NCBI GenBank assembly: GCA_036276735.1
Contig: DASUOH010000016.1
Location: 1 to 40,406 of the forward strand
Origin: VRUE01 sp036276735
GTDB lineage: Bacteria > Actinomycetota > Thermoleophilia > Solirubrobacterales > 70-9
Length of the DNA: 40,406 nt
Reading direction: 5' to 3'
Below, one piece after another: positions 15,808 through 23,100 of the stretch. The notes beneath the pieces were generated by a model that worked only from the letters and a program-made list of their open reading frames with translations, had not been told where the DNA came from and did no database searches. Numbering within the stretch: position 1 is the first letter of the stretch; every line of letters starts with the position of its first letter. The position numbers and the translations under genes were made by a program.

Positions 15808-17094
15808 ATGAGCGTCGCGTCCCAGAGCCTGATGGACAACGTCACCTACGAGGACCTCTACCAGCGCTGGGAGCAGGGCAACTGGAGCGCCTACGACATC
15901 GACTTCTCCCAGGACAAGGGCGGCTGGGAGGCGCTGAGCGACATCCAGAAGCGCTCGGCGATGTGGATCTACTCGATGTTCTTCTACGGCGAGGACCGGG
16001 TTGCCGACACCCTCGCCCCCTACGTCACCGCGGCGCCGACCGAGGAGCAGTCCTACTTCCTCGCCACCCAGCAGGTCGACGAGGTGCGCCACGCGGTCTT
16101 CTTCCACCGCTTCTTCAAAGAGGTGATCGGGGTCGGCGGCGACTCGATCCAGGCGACCCTCTCCTCCACCCTGCCCCAGCTCAACTGGGGCTACCGCGGC
16201 ATCTTCGACCGCCTCGACCGGATGGCCGACGAGCTGCGCAAGGACCGCTCGATCCCCAAGTACGCGCAGGCGATCACCCTCTACCACCTGATCGTCGAGG
16301 GCTCGCTGGCGCAGCCGGGCCAGCACTTCATCGAGGACTTCTTCGCCTCCGAGGAAACGCTGCCCGGCTTCAGCTCCGGCATGACCAACGTCTCGCGCGA
16401 CGAGCAGCGCCACATCGGCTTTGGGGTAAAGGTGCTATCCGAGCTGCTCGCCGAAGGGCGTCCCGGCTGGGAGGAGAACCGCGCGGCGGTGACCGAGCTG
16501 CTGCGCGAAACGCTGCCCTACGGGCCCGCCGTCTTCTACCCGCCCAACTTCGATCGTGAGTACACCGAGTGCTACGGCTTCAGCCTCGAGGAGATCTTCG
16601 CCTTCGGGCTCAAGCTGATCCGCCAGCGCTGGCGGACGATCGGCTACCCGACCGAGGAGATGCCCCCCGGCGTCTTCCCGTTCGACCCCGAGATGGACGA
16701 GACCGAGGTCGCCAAACGCCAGGTGAAGCTGATGGAGGCCGGTGTTCTGGGACCACCCAACGCCAAAACCCCAGCGTCCTCTCCGGAGGTGCAGCGGCTC
16801 TACTTCGACGTCGTCAAGCGTGTCGCCGATCCGGCGGCGGCGAACGGCTCGGCCCTCGTCTACCAATACCGCTTCAGCGACGCCGACCCCTGGCACCTGA
16901 TCCTCGACAACGGGTCCAGCCGCGCCGAGCCGGGCGAGGCTCCAAACCCGACCCTGACGCTCGAGGCCAGCTGGGAGGATTTCGTCTTGATGGGCAAGCC
17001 CGACGCGAACCCGCTGAAGATGATCCTGCAGCGGCGCATCCGTCCGCGCGGCCCGCTCCGCGAGATCGCCCGCCTGCGCAAGGTCTTCAACTAA
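15808..17094 (+). CDS. R2-like ligand-binding oxidase fused to an SCP2 sterol-carrier domain
   Basis: 428 residues. Residues 1 to about 300 are a ferritin-like R2lox domain. The six metal ligands are in place: E62 (GEDRV), E92 and H95 (DEVRH), E164 (LIVEG), and E199 and H202 (DEQRH). The residues that form the Val-Tyr ether crosslink in characterised R2lox proteins also appear conserved as V65 and Y159. R2lox proteins carry a Mn/Fe cofactor with a long-chain fatty acid bound at the metal site. From about 315 to the end lies an SCP2-type lipid-binding domain (ALVYQYRFSDADPWHLILDN, then TLTLEASWEDFVLMGKPD and LKMILQRRIRPRG). Standalone R2lox is about 300 residues, so the tail is an added domain. 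Ribosome site AAGGAGA precedes ATG 15808. The 3' end overlaps the convergent amidase gene by 8 bp. Confidence 0.85.
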   Translation: MSVASQSLMDNVTYEDLYQRWEQGNWSAYDIDFSQDKGGWEALSDIQKRSAMWIYSMFFYGEDRVADTLAPYVTAAPTEEQSYFLATQQVDEVRHAVFFHRFFKEVIGVGGDSIQATLSSTLPQLNWGYRGIFDRLDRMADELRKDRSIPKYAQAITLYHLIVEGSLAQPGQHFIEDFFASEETLPGFSSGMTNVSRDEQRHIGFGVKVLSELLAEGRPGWEENRAAVTELLRETLPYGPAVFYPPNFDREYTECYGFSLEEIFAFGLKLIRQRWRTIGYPTEEMPPGVFPFDPEMDETEVAKRQVKLMEAGVLGPPNAKTPASSPEVQRLYFDVVKRVADPAAANGSALVYQYRFSDADPWHLILDNGSSRAEPGEAPNPTLTLEASWEDFVLMGKPDANPLKMILQRRIRPRGPLREIARLRKVFN

Positions 17095-18499
17095 TCGGCG
17101 GGCGCCCGTCCGCCCAGGGTCGCTCGGCCTCGAGCTGAGCGGCCAGCGAGAGCAGGGTCGCCTCGTCGCCGGGGCGGCCGATCAGCTGCACGGAGAGCGG
17201 CATGCCGTCGGCAGCAAAGCCGGCCGGGACGGCCATTGCCGGGTTGCCGAGGTGGTTCCAGGGCACGCAGTAGGGATAGAAGCGACTCATTCCCAGCACG
17301 GTCTGCAGAGCGCCGCGGCCCTCCCAGCGCCGGACGGGGATCGCCGTGCCGCCCATCACGGGGGTCATCAGCACGTCATGGGAGTCGAAGATCGCGTTGA
17401 CGCGGGCGGCGTCGGTCCGCTCGTTGCGGAGCGCCGCCTGGAAGAGCGGCTCGGGGATCAGCCGACCGAGCCGGGCGAAGCCTTGAGTCCGCCGTTCGAG
17501 CCGCTCCTGATGCGGGACCCGAGCGAAGTCTTCGGCGGCGCCGCGCAGGTAACGCGGCACGATGTTGTTGCCGATCCCGCCCCAGGCCGGGTCGCGCTGC
17601 TCGACCGCGTGGCCGACCGAGCGCAGCAGCTCTCCGGTGTCGGCGACCGCCGCCTTGACCACCTCCGAGACGGTCGGCGGCGCGGCGGCGCGCGGCGGCG
17701 CGGTCGACCAGGCAATCCGAAGCCTGCCAGGTGGCGTGCTCGCCGACTCCAGGAACGGCCGCTCCGGGGGCGGCGGCGCCCCCGGCTCGCGCGAGCCGCC
17801 GCTGATCAGGTCAAGCCAGAGGGCGGTGTCGCGCACGGTGCGGGAGACGCAGTTGTAAGCGGAGAGACCGTTCCAGTGCTGCAGATCAGGGGCAAGCGAG
17901 ACGCGGCCGCGCTGCGGTTTCAGCCCGACCAGTCCGCAGGAGGCGGCCGGGATCCGGATCGAGCCGGCCCCGTCGGTCGCGAGCGCGATCGGCACCAGTC
18001 CGGCCGCGACCGCCGCCGCGCTGCCACCGCTGGACCCGCCGGGGCTGCGCTGAGGGTCCCAAGGGTTGCGCGTCACGCCGTAGGTAGCCGACTCGCTGAA
18101 GCCGCAGATCGCCAGCTCCGGCAGCAGCGTCTTGCCGACGACGATCGCGCCCGCCTCGCGCACCCGGCGCACGATCTCCGAGTCGGCGGAGGCCGGATCG
18201 ACGAAGCCGTCGGTGCCATAGGTGGTGACGTCGCCGGCGACGTCGACGCAGTCCTTGACGGCGATCGGCACACCCAGTAGCGGCCGCTGGTCTCCCGCTT
18301 CCAGACGAGCTTCGGCCTGCTGTGCCTCGAGCAGCGCCTTCTCGGCGAAGACAGCCCGAAAGGAGTTGAGCTGCGGGTCGATTCGCGCGATCCGGTCCAG
18401 GCACATGCGCACCAACTCGGTCGGCGAGACCTCCCCCGCCCGCACCATCTCGGCCTGCCTCGCCGCCCCGACGAACGCGATCTCCTCATCACCCGCCAT
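17087..18499 (-). CDS. Amidase-signature family amidase
   Basis: 470-residue hydrolase of the amidase-signature family (GatA, FAAH and nylon-hydrolase relatives). The Ser-cisSer-Lys triad is readable: K82 in GVPIAVKD, the cis-serine in RSPGGSSGGS (S156/S157) and the nucleophile S180 in DGAGSIRIPAASCG, with family-typical spacing. No transamidosome features or gatB/gatC neighbours are present, so this is a general amidase (acyl amide, carbamate or oligomer substrate) rather than GatA. Substrate is unknown. ATG 18499 is preceded 6 nt upstream by TAGGAT, a candidate leaderless -10. The structured repeat copy at 18514-18624 ends three bases before that hexamer. Confidence 0.88.
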   Translation of the reverse strand: MAGDEEIAFVGAARQAEMVRAGEVSPTELVRMCLDRIARIDPQLNSFRAVFAEKALLEAQQAEARLEAGDQRPLLGVPIAVKDCVDVAGDVTTYGTDGFVDPASADSEIVRRVREAGAIVVGKTLLPELAICGFSESATYGVTRNPWDPQRSPGGSSGGSAAAVAAGLVPIALATDGAGSIRIPAASCGLVGLKPQRGRVSLAPDLQHWNGLSAYNCVSRTVRDTALWLDLISGGSREPGAPPPPERPFLESASTPPGRLRIAWSTAPPRAAAPPTVSEVVKAAVADTGELLRSVGHAVEQRDPAWGGIGNNIVPRYLRGAAEDFARVPHQERLERRTQGFARLGRLIPEPLFQAALRNERTDAARVNAIFDSHDVLMTPVMGGTAIPVRRWEGRGALQTVLGMSRFYPYCVPWNHLGNPAMAVPAGFAADGMPLSVQLIGRPGDEATLLSLAAQLEAERPWADGRPPIS

Positions 18500-18505
18500 G
18501 CAGGC

Positions 18506-18511
18506 ATCCTA
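18506..18511 (-). promoter_or_regulatory. Candidate -10 of the amidase gene (leaderless)
   Basis: On the - strand TAGGAT lies 6 nt before the amidase ATG, with no Shine-Dalgarno between. The -35 region would fall inside the structured repeat immediately upstream, so that element may influence this promoter. Confidence 0.4.
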
Positions 18512-18513
18512 AG

Positions 18514-18624
18514 CGTCCATCCCGGTAGGGGTTCCGCTTAACTTTTTCCGAAGACAGCTTGCGACTGTCAGCGAGCCGCGCTCCGGAAAAAGTACAAGAC
18601 GCTCCACCCCTACCGGGATGGACG
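18514..18624 (-). repeat. 111-nt structured repeat, copy 1
   Basis: A long imperfect inverted repeat in the gap between the MMPL stop (18626) and the amidase gene. The outer stem is 19 perfect pairs (18514-18532 with 18606-18624). An asymmetric internal loop follows (TCCGCTTA opposite ACAAGACGCTCC on the + strand), then a 10-pair inner stem (18541-18550 with 18584-18593) and an apical hairpin GACAG/CTGTC (18553-18569). A second copy of identical length lies at 31568-31678. Stem positions differ between the copies by compensatory changes while the internal loop is nearly identical, so structure appears selected. The - strand is given because in both copies the element directly follows the stop codon of a leftward gene. 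It could be a 3'-UTR RNA, a terminator-like element or a mobile palindrome. Confidence 0.8.
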
Positions 18625-18625
18625 T

Positions 18626-20881
18626 TCAAGCCTCGGCGGGCTTGGGGGGTGCGCCGTCCTCGAACGACAGGCGGGGAAGGACCCGGTCCAGCCAGGAGGG
18701 CATCCACCAGTTCCAGCGGCCCATCAGCTTCATCGCCGCGGGGACGAGGATCAGCCGGACCAGCGTCGCGTCGATCGCGATCGCGACCGCGCAGCCGACG
18801 CCGAGCTCCTTGATCGACGGCACGCCGGTCAGCACGAAGACCGCGAAGACCGCGCTCATGATCAACGCCGCCGAGGAGATCGTGCGGGCGCTCGAGGCGA
18901 GGCCCTCGGCGACCGCCCGCTCGTTGTCGCCGTGCGCGAGGTAGCGCTCGCGGATTCGCGACATCAGGAAGACCTCGTAGTCCATCGAGAGACCGAAGAC
19001 GATGGCGAAGATCAGCGGCACGTTGATCGTGTCGAGGGCGCCGAGGCTTTCGAAGCCGAGGATCCCGTCGAGCCAGCCCCACTGGAAGACGGCGACGAGG
19101 ACGCCGAAGGCGGCGCCGATCGAGAGCAGGTTCATCATGACCGCCTTCAGCGGCAGCAGCAGCGAGCGCAGCATCACCATCAGGACGAGGAAGCTGAGCG
19201 CGAGCACGAAGCCGACGATCTTCCACAGCGAGCCGGAGATCTGGTTGCGAACGTCGTCGGTCCGGGCGGTTTCGCCGCCGACGTCGACGGTGGCAGCGGC
19301 GGCGAGGGCGCTGGCCGGGACGAAGGAGTCGCGCAGTCGCTCGATCAGCGCCGTAGCAGCGTCGGAGTCGCTCGGCGCTTTCGAGGTCGCCTCGATCAGA
19401 ACCTGGTCGCCGGCGAAGCGGGGTGCCGCGACCGAGCTGATCCCCGGTTGGCGTTGCAGGTCGCGGGTGAAGGCGGCGACCGCATCGCGGTCGACCTGAC
19501 CGGAGAAGCTGGCGACGAGCTGGATCGGGTCGGCGCCGCCGCCCAGCTGCTGGGAGACCAGTTCGTTGCCGACCCGCACGTCGCTGTCCTTGGGGAACTG
19601 CTCGAGCGCGGTCGTGCCGGTCTGCATCGAGAGGACCGGGGAAGCGAGCAGGAGCAGGATCGCCGCCGAGCCGGTGGCGGCGGCGATCGGCCTGGCCATG
19701 ACGCGACGGGCCCAAGCGTCCCAGAATCCACCGCCGCCTGCTCTGCTCTCGCGAGAGCCTGAAGAATCAGATATGGACAGGCTCTCGCTTCCGCGTCCGC
19801 GGGCGGCGGCCCTACCTTGGAAGGGGCGACGCACAAGGCGAAGGGCCCTCGCCACGATCCCCCCGGGCATCACCCGATCGCCGAGCACGCCGATCAGGGC
19901 CGGCAGCAGGGTCGTCGCCGTGAGGATCGAGACGGCGACGACGGTCATCGCGCCGAGCGCCATCGAGCGCAGCGCTTGGTTGTCGACCATCCAGAGCCCA
20001 GCCAGCGAGACGATCACCGCAAGCCCGGAGAAGGCGACCGCCAGCCCCGAGGTCGCGAGAGCCTCGGCCCGCGCCTCGTCGCAGTCGCGGCCGGCGCGGC
20101 GCTCCTCGCGGTAGCGGGCGAGGATGAAGAGCGAGTAGTCGATCGCCACCCCGATGCCGATCATCGAGGCCATGTTGGTGACGAAGACCGAAGTCGTCAT
20201 CTGCTGCGAGAGGAACCAGATCAGCGCCCCGGTGACGATCACGCTGACGAAGCCGAGGCTGAGCGGCAGCGCCGCTGCAGCCAACGAGCCGAAGACGACG
20301 AGCAGGATGAGCGCGACGATCGGGAAGCCGCCCGCCTCGGCCTTGGTGAGGTCTTCCTTGGAGAGCTCCTGCATGCCGGCCCACACGGTGGGCTGTCCCG
20401 CCAGGAATGGCGTGACGCCGCCGGTGCTCGTGCCGGGGTCGAGCCCTTCGCGCAGGTCGACCGCCGGGTCGATCAGCGCGTCGGGTGAGACGGAGCTGGA
20501 GAGGGCGATCAGCGCCTCGCCGTCGCGGCGAAGCTGCTGTTCGGCACGGGTGGCGACCGACGCCGACAGGGCGATGCCGTCGATGCCGGCTACCTCTCGA
20601 CGGACGCGGCCCACGGCGGCGGCGCTTTCGGCGCCCGTAACGCGGCCGTCGGCCCGCAGCAGCACGGCGACGCCGCCGGCGTCGGTCTTGAAGACGCCCT
20701 GCATCGCCTCGGCGACGGCTTTCGACTCGCTGCCCGGGACATCGAAGCCGCCTCCGGTCAGGTGCTCGGTCTGCTTCGCCGCCAGGGGCAGCGAGACCAG
20801 AACGACGAGCAGCCACACGGCGATGACGATGCGACGTCTCCGCGCCAGGAACCCCGCAAGTCTGAGCATCGCGTCGTGCAT
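18626..20881 (-). CDS. MMPL/RND-superfamily transporter
   Basis: 751-residue inner-membrane transporter of the MMPL family (lipid or drug export driven by proton motive force). It shows the internal duplication of RND proteins. The N-terminal helix RRRIVIAVWLLVVLVSLPLA is followed by a large extracytoplasmic loop, then a helix bundle with IGIGVAIDYSLFILARYREE. A second extracytoplasmic loop and a second bundle with FGLSMDYEVFLMSRIRERYL follow. The paired aspartate-tyrosine motifs (GVAIDYS, GLSMDYE) are the proton-relay residues of the family. The inter-repeat linker near residue 370 carries a palindromic insert (19745-19788). The tail is short and cytosolic. The gene was probably next to the tetR gene now at 24288-24896; a transposon separates them. 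The start could also be the ATG four codons downstream. Confidence 0.9.
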   Translation of the reverse strand: MHDAMLRLAGFLARRRRIVIAVWLLVVLVSLPLAAKQTEHLTGGGFDVPGSESKAVAEAMQGVFKTDAGGVAVLLRADGRVTGAESAAAVGRVRREVAGIDGIALSASVATRAEQQLRRDGEALIALSSSVSPDALIDPAVDLREGLDPGTSTGGVTPFLAGQPTVWAGMQELSKEDLTKAEAGGFPIVALILLVVFGSLAAAALPLSLGFVSVIVTGALIWFLSQQMTTSVFVTNMASMIGIGVAIDYSLFILARYREERRAGRDCDEARAEALATSGLAVAFSGLAVIVSLAGLWMVDNQALRSMALGAMTVVAVSILTATTLLPALIGVLGDRVMPGGIVARALRLVRRPFQGRAAARGRGSESLSISDSSGSRESRAGGGGFWDAWARRVMARPIAAATGSAAILLLLASPVLSMQTGTTALEQFPKDSDVRVGNELVSQQLGGGADPIQLVASFSGQVDRDAVAAFTRDLQRQPGISSVAAPRFAGDQVLIEATSKAPSDSDAATALIERLRDSFVPASALAAAATVDVGGETARTDDVRNQISGSLWKIVGFVLALSFLVLMVMLRSLLLPLKAVMMNLLSIGAAFGVLVAVFQWGWLDGILGFESLGALDTINVPLIFAIVFGLSMDYEVFLMSRIRERYLAHGDNERAVAEGLASSARTISSAALIMSAVFAVFVLTGVPSIKELGVGCAVAIAIDATLVRLILVPAAMKLMGRWNWWMPSWLDRVLPRLSFEDGAPPKPAEA
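19745..19788. repeat. Palindromic insert inside the MMPL coding sequence
   Basis: GCGAGAGCCTG (19751-19761) and CAGGCTCTCGC (19778-19788) form a perfect 11-bp inverted repeat around a 16-nt AT-richer loop. The left arm also lies in a 14-nt perfect palindrome (19745-19758). It is in frame and encodes a Ser-rich linker (ESLSISDSSGSRE) between the two transporter halves. Confidence 0.6.
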
Positions 20882-20922
20882 TGGCTGGTTGGCCAGCCTC
20901 GCGCGACTAGCGACGCGCGTCT

Positions 20923-20936
20923 GTGAGGACGCTCAC
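20923..20936. repeat. Left 14-bp direct repeat (target-site duplication)
   Basis: GTGAGGACGCTCAC directly abuts the left terminal inverted repeat. The identical sequence in the same orientation abuts the right one at 24278-24291. The sequence is itself nearly palindromic except for its GACG centre, and the identical centre is what favours a direct duplication over a longer inverted repeat. Confidence 0.75.
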
Positions 20937-20959
20937 GGTTATCCCTTCCCTGTAGAAGC
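20937..20959 (+). repeat. Left terminal inverted repeat
   Basis: Begins GGTTATCCCTTCCC and ends TGTAGAAGC. It matches the reverse complement of 24255-24277 at 20 of 23 positions; the mismatches are at positions 2, 3 and 13. Read leftward it contains GATAAC, which might serve as an outward -10 toward the MMPL gene. Confidence 0.75.
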
Positions 20960-21014
20960 TCAGCGCCGCGGAAGGGCGGGCTAGGCCGTGGCTGAGCCCC
21001 CGGCCCCCTGGCTC

Positions 21015-21818
21015 TCAGTCGAAGGTCTGCTCAAATCCATGGATGACCTCGGCGACGCAGGAGGTCATCATCCGCGACCGGGCAAACAGGGTGTCGCGGT
21101 CGTGGAGAGGCGGACCAGCATCCTCGATGGCTACGTCGAGGGCACAATTGGGATTGGCCTTGAGTTCATGCTCAGGGAGCCAACCTCGGACCTTGAAGCG
21201 GGCAACTTCGCCCTCCTCTTTGAGAAGACCGTCCTCGGTGACCTCAAACCACTCCAAGCTGCATCCAGGCGACAAGGGTTCGACGCTGGGATTCTTGTTG
21301 GAGACCCAGGAGGCGATCACGCGCAGTCCCCGGTGCCGATCCTTCCTCGCCAAGTCATTGAGTTCGTTGAAAGCACTCGCAACGAGTACTTCCGCCTCAC
21401 CCCGCTGACCAACGTCGTACGGCTGTACCGAGCGGACCATCCTTTTGTGCTGCTCAGAGAGTGGCTCGATCTTCCAGGCTGCGTTGTCGAAGGATGCCTC
21501 GGAATCCCGGATGAGGAATTCAAGATATTCCTCATTGGGCGGGGGATCCTCTCCGCTGTCGAGAATCGCCACCTCGTAGATGAGCGAATCCAAGGCCGCC
21601 CGAAGCTGGTACAGCATCTCGCCGGAATGGAGCGCGAGCTGGTCGGCGGGGAAAGATTCGGCGGGCCTGACGACGATAGAGCCTTTCCCGTCGTCCTCTA
21701 CGGTGACGACTGCGTGATAGGGCTCATCCCCTTGAAGGAAGGTGCTCCAAATCTCTCCGAACTCCTGCCCATGCACCTTGGCTCGGTCCAGTCGGGCGCG
21801 TGGCCGGTCTAACTGCAC
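21015..21818 (-). CDS. Transposon cargo: 267-aa protein of unknown function
   Basis: Soluble acidic protein without signal peptide or membrane helices. The most distinctive part is GEMLYQLRAALDSLIYEVAI at about residues 66-85, a helix resembling the LRaALDhLvy motif of a widespread family of uncharacterised phage and accessory-region proteins; that link is recollection, not a search result. The rest has alternating strands and helices and a C-terminal region with several histidines and cysteines (MMTSCVAEVIHGFEQ). It is transcribed leftward from the 64-bp gap shared with the transposase gene, starting at GTG 21818. A later start (VHGQEF) is possible. Its place inside the transposon makes it a passenger gene; its function is not known. 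Confidence 0.6.
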   Translation of the reverse strand: MQLDRPRARLDRAKVHGQEFGEIWSTFLQGDEPYHAVVTVEDDGKGSIVVRPAESFPADQLALHSGEMLYQLRAALDSLIYEVAILDSGEDPPPNEEYLEFLIRDSEASFDNAAWKIEPLSEQHKRMVRSVQPYDVGQRGEAEVLVASAFNELNDLARKDRHRGLRVIASWVSNKNPSVEPLSPGCSLEWFEVTEDGLLKEEGEVARFKVRGWLPEHELKANPNCALDVAIEDAGPPLHDRDTLFARSRMMTSCVAEVIHGFEQTFD

Positions 21819-21835
21819 TGCGCGAGATTATCAGC

Positions 21836-21881
21836 GTGTAAAGCCACTTGACAACCGGAACTGTGTCAAGTAGCTTTACAC
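21836..21881 (+). promoter_or_regulatory. Palindromic promoter-operator of the transposase gene
   Basis: GTGTAAAGCCACTTGACA (21836-21853) and TGTCAAGTAGCTTTACAC (21864-21881) form an 18-bp inverted repeat with one mismatch around a 10-nt centre. A consensus -35 TTGACA (21848-21853) lies in the left arm, and a -10-like TAGCTT (21871-21876), exactly 17 nt away, lies in the right arm. The transposase ATG begins 6 nt after the -10, so the mRNA would be leaderless. A protein binding the palindrome would shut the promoter off. Confidence 0.6.
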
Positions 21882-21882
21882 C

Positions 21883-22821
21883 ATGCCACCGGCCAACCGC
21901 CACGAACCGCGTCGGGCCAAATCCTCTGAATCGGACTACTCGGTCACGGAGTTCCTTGCGGACTTCCCCGACGACGCGGCCTGCCTAGAGCACCTGTGGC
22001 GGACCCGCTACTCGCCTGACGGCGAACATGCGCATTGCCCGCGCTGCGGCTGCGAGCGGGTCTTCAAGCGCTACGCGACCAAGCAGCAGCGCCAGTCATG
22101 GACCTGCACGGCCTGCGGCTTGCACGTCCATCCCACGGCCGGGACGATCTTCCATCGCTCCTCGACCTCGCTGCGACTCTGGTTCCACGCGATGTACCTG
22201 ATGACGAGCACTCGGTGCGGAATTTCCGCCAAACAGCTAGAGCGCGAGTTGGGCGTCCACTACAAGACCGCCTGGCGCATGTTCAACAAGATTCGGAACG
22301 AGCTGATGGACGGCGACGAGTGGCCGTTGAAAGGCGAGGTCGAGGTAGACGAGACCTCTTGGGGCGGGAAGCCGCGCCGGAAGATGACGCCTTCTGAAGG
22401 TGCCAAGTTCCGCGAGGCCAAGCCGACGATCATCGGGATGGTCGAGCGGGGCGGGCGCATCCGCCTGCGCGTGATTGCGGGTCGTCGAGGCGAGCCGTTA
22501 AGTGGAGCCGTCCGGGCCAACGTCGATCCCACGGCGATCATCTTCACCGATGACTGGCGGCCCTATAAGGCGCTCTCCCGCGAGTACGCGGGCCATAGCG
22601 TCATCAACCACACGGCCGGCGTCTACGTCGAGGGCGAGATCCACACGAACACCATCGAGGGGTTCTTCGGCAACCTCAAGACGGGGATGCGCGGCACCTA
22701 CAAGAAGGTCTCGCGCAAGTGGCTTCAGTCCTACCTCGACGAGTACGCCTGGCGCTACAACCAGCGGCACCGCGGGCAGCGCTCGATGTTCCACGCGCTG
22801 CTTGAGGAGGCGGCGAAATGA
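21883..22821 (+). CDS. IS1595-family (ISXO2-like) transposase
   Basis: 312-residue DDE transposase. An N-terminal zinc ribbon is formed by CPRCGCERV and CTACGLHVHPTAGT (about residues 52-90). An HTH-like helix follows (ISAKQLERELGVHYKTAWRM), then the ISXO2-like catalytic domain: first aspartate in VEVDETSWGG, second in IIFTDDWRPY, and the last catalytic region in HTNTIEGFFGNLKTGMRGTY. The C-terminus YLDEYAWRYNQR is characteristic of the family. Length is normal and no frameshift is present, so it is probably active. It starts directly after the palindromic promoter without a leader and overlaps the downstream HTH gene by 4 nt. It presumably mobilises the surrounding 3.34-kb element. Confidence 0.92.
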   Translation: MPPANRHEPRRAKSSESDYSVTEFLADFPDDAACLEHLWRTRYSPDGEHAHCPRCGCERVFKRYATKQQRQSWTCTACGLHVHPTAGTIFHRSSTSLRLWFHAMYLMTSTRCGISAKQLERELGVHYKTAWRMFNKIRNELMDGDEWPLKGEVEVDETSWGGKPRRKMTPSEGAKFREAKPTIIGMVERGGRIRLRVIAGRRGEPLSGAVRANVDPTAIIFTDDWRPYKALSREYAGHSVINHTAGVYVEGEIHTNTIEGFFGNLKTGMRGTYKKVSRKWLQSYLDEYAWRYNQRHRGQRSMFHALLEEAAK

Positions 22822-23027
22822 GCGAGAAGGCAGTCCTCAGCGCGATCCGCCGCGCCGCCCGCAAGCGCGAGAAAGCCGACCAGGACAAGCGCGAGGCGAC
22901 CGAGGAGCTACGCCGCTACTGCCGCGAGGCGCAAGCGGCGAAGGTCCCCATCACTCGGATCGCTTCGGAGGCGGGTCTTTCTCGTCAGGGCGTTTACGAC
23001 CTGCTGGGGGAGCGACCTTCCGCATAG
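22818..23027 (+). CDS. Small helix-turn-helix protein coupled to the transposase
   Basis: 69-residue basic protein. Residues about 5-42 are a long charged helix (AIRRAARKREKADQDKREAT). The C-terminal part is an HTH: VPITRIASEAGLSRQGVYDL. The ATG overlaps the transposase stop (ATGA), so the two are made together. It may bind the transposon ends or the palindromic promoter as an accessory factor or self-repressor; this is inference from position and fold. The 3' third overlaps an antisense small ORF (22951-23100). Confidence 0.65.
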   Translation: MSEKAVLSAIRRAARKREKADQDKREATEELRRYCREAQAAKVPITRIASEAGLSRQGVYDLLGERPSA

Positions 23028-23100
23028 CGGCGTCGAAGTCGCCTTTGCTCGGGACCGGGATCTCGAGCCCTTTGTCCGTCTTCTGCTTGCGTTTCGACAT
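22951..23100 (-). CDS. Small basic protein, 49 aa, antisense to the HTH gene end
   Basis: Open frame from ATG 23100 to TGA 22951. The product is basic and begins SKRKQKTDKGLEIPVPSKGD, then FDAAMRKVA, and ends in a Pro/Lys/Arg-rich tail. The stretch of the type GLEIPVP followed by a phenylalanine-containing helix is a pattern I associate with small uncharacterised actinobacterial proteins. The first 24 codons lie outside the HTH gene; the rest is antisense to it. No Shine-Dalgarno is visible. The ORF may be real or chance. Confidence 0.4.
   Translation of the reverse strand: MSKRKQKTDKGLEIPVPSKGDFDAAMRKVAPPAGRKRPDEKDPPPKRSE

Noticed and set aside
18489..19715. Long leftward frame across the MMPL gene and the structured repeat
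   Set aside because: It is an alternate-frame shadow of the MMPL gene with arginine-rich, non-protein-like sequence.
20923..20959. 37-bp terminal inverted repeat including GTGAGGACGCTCAC
   Set aside because: The outer 14 bp are identical in direct orientation at both ends, including the asymmetric centre. They only look inverted because they are nearly palindromic, so they are treated as a target duplication.
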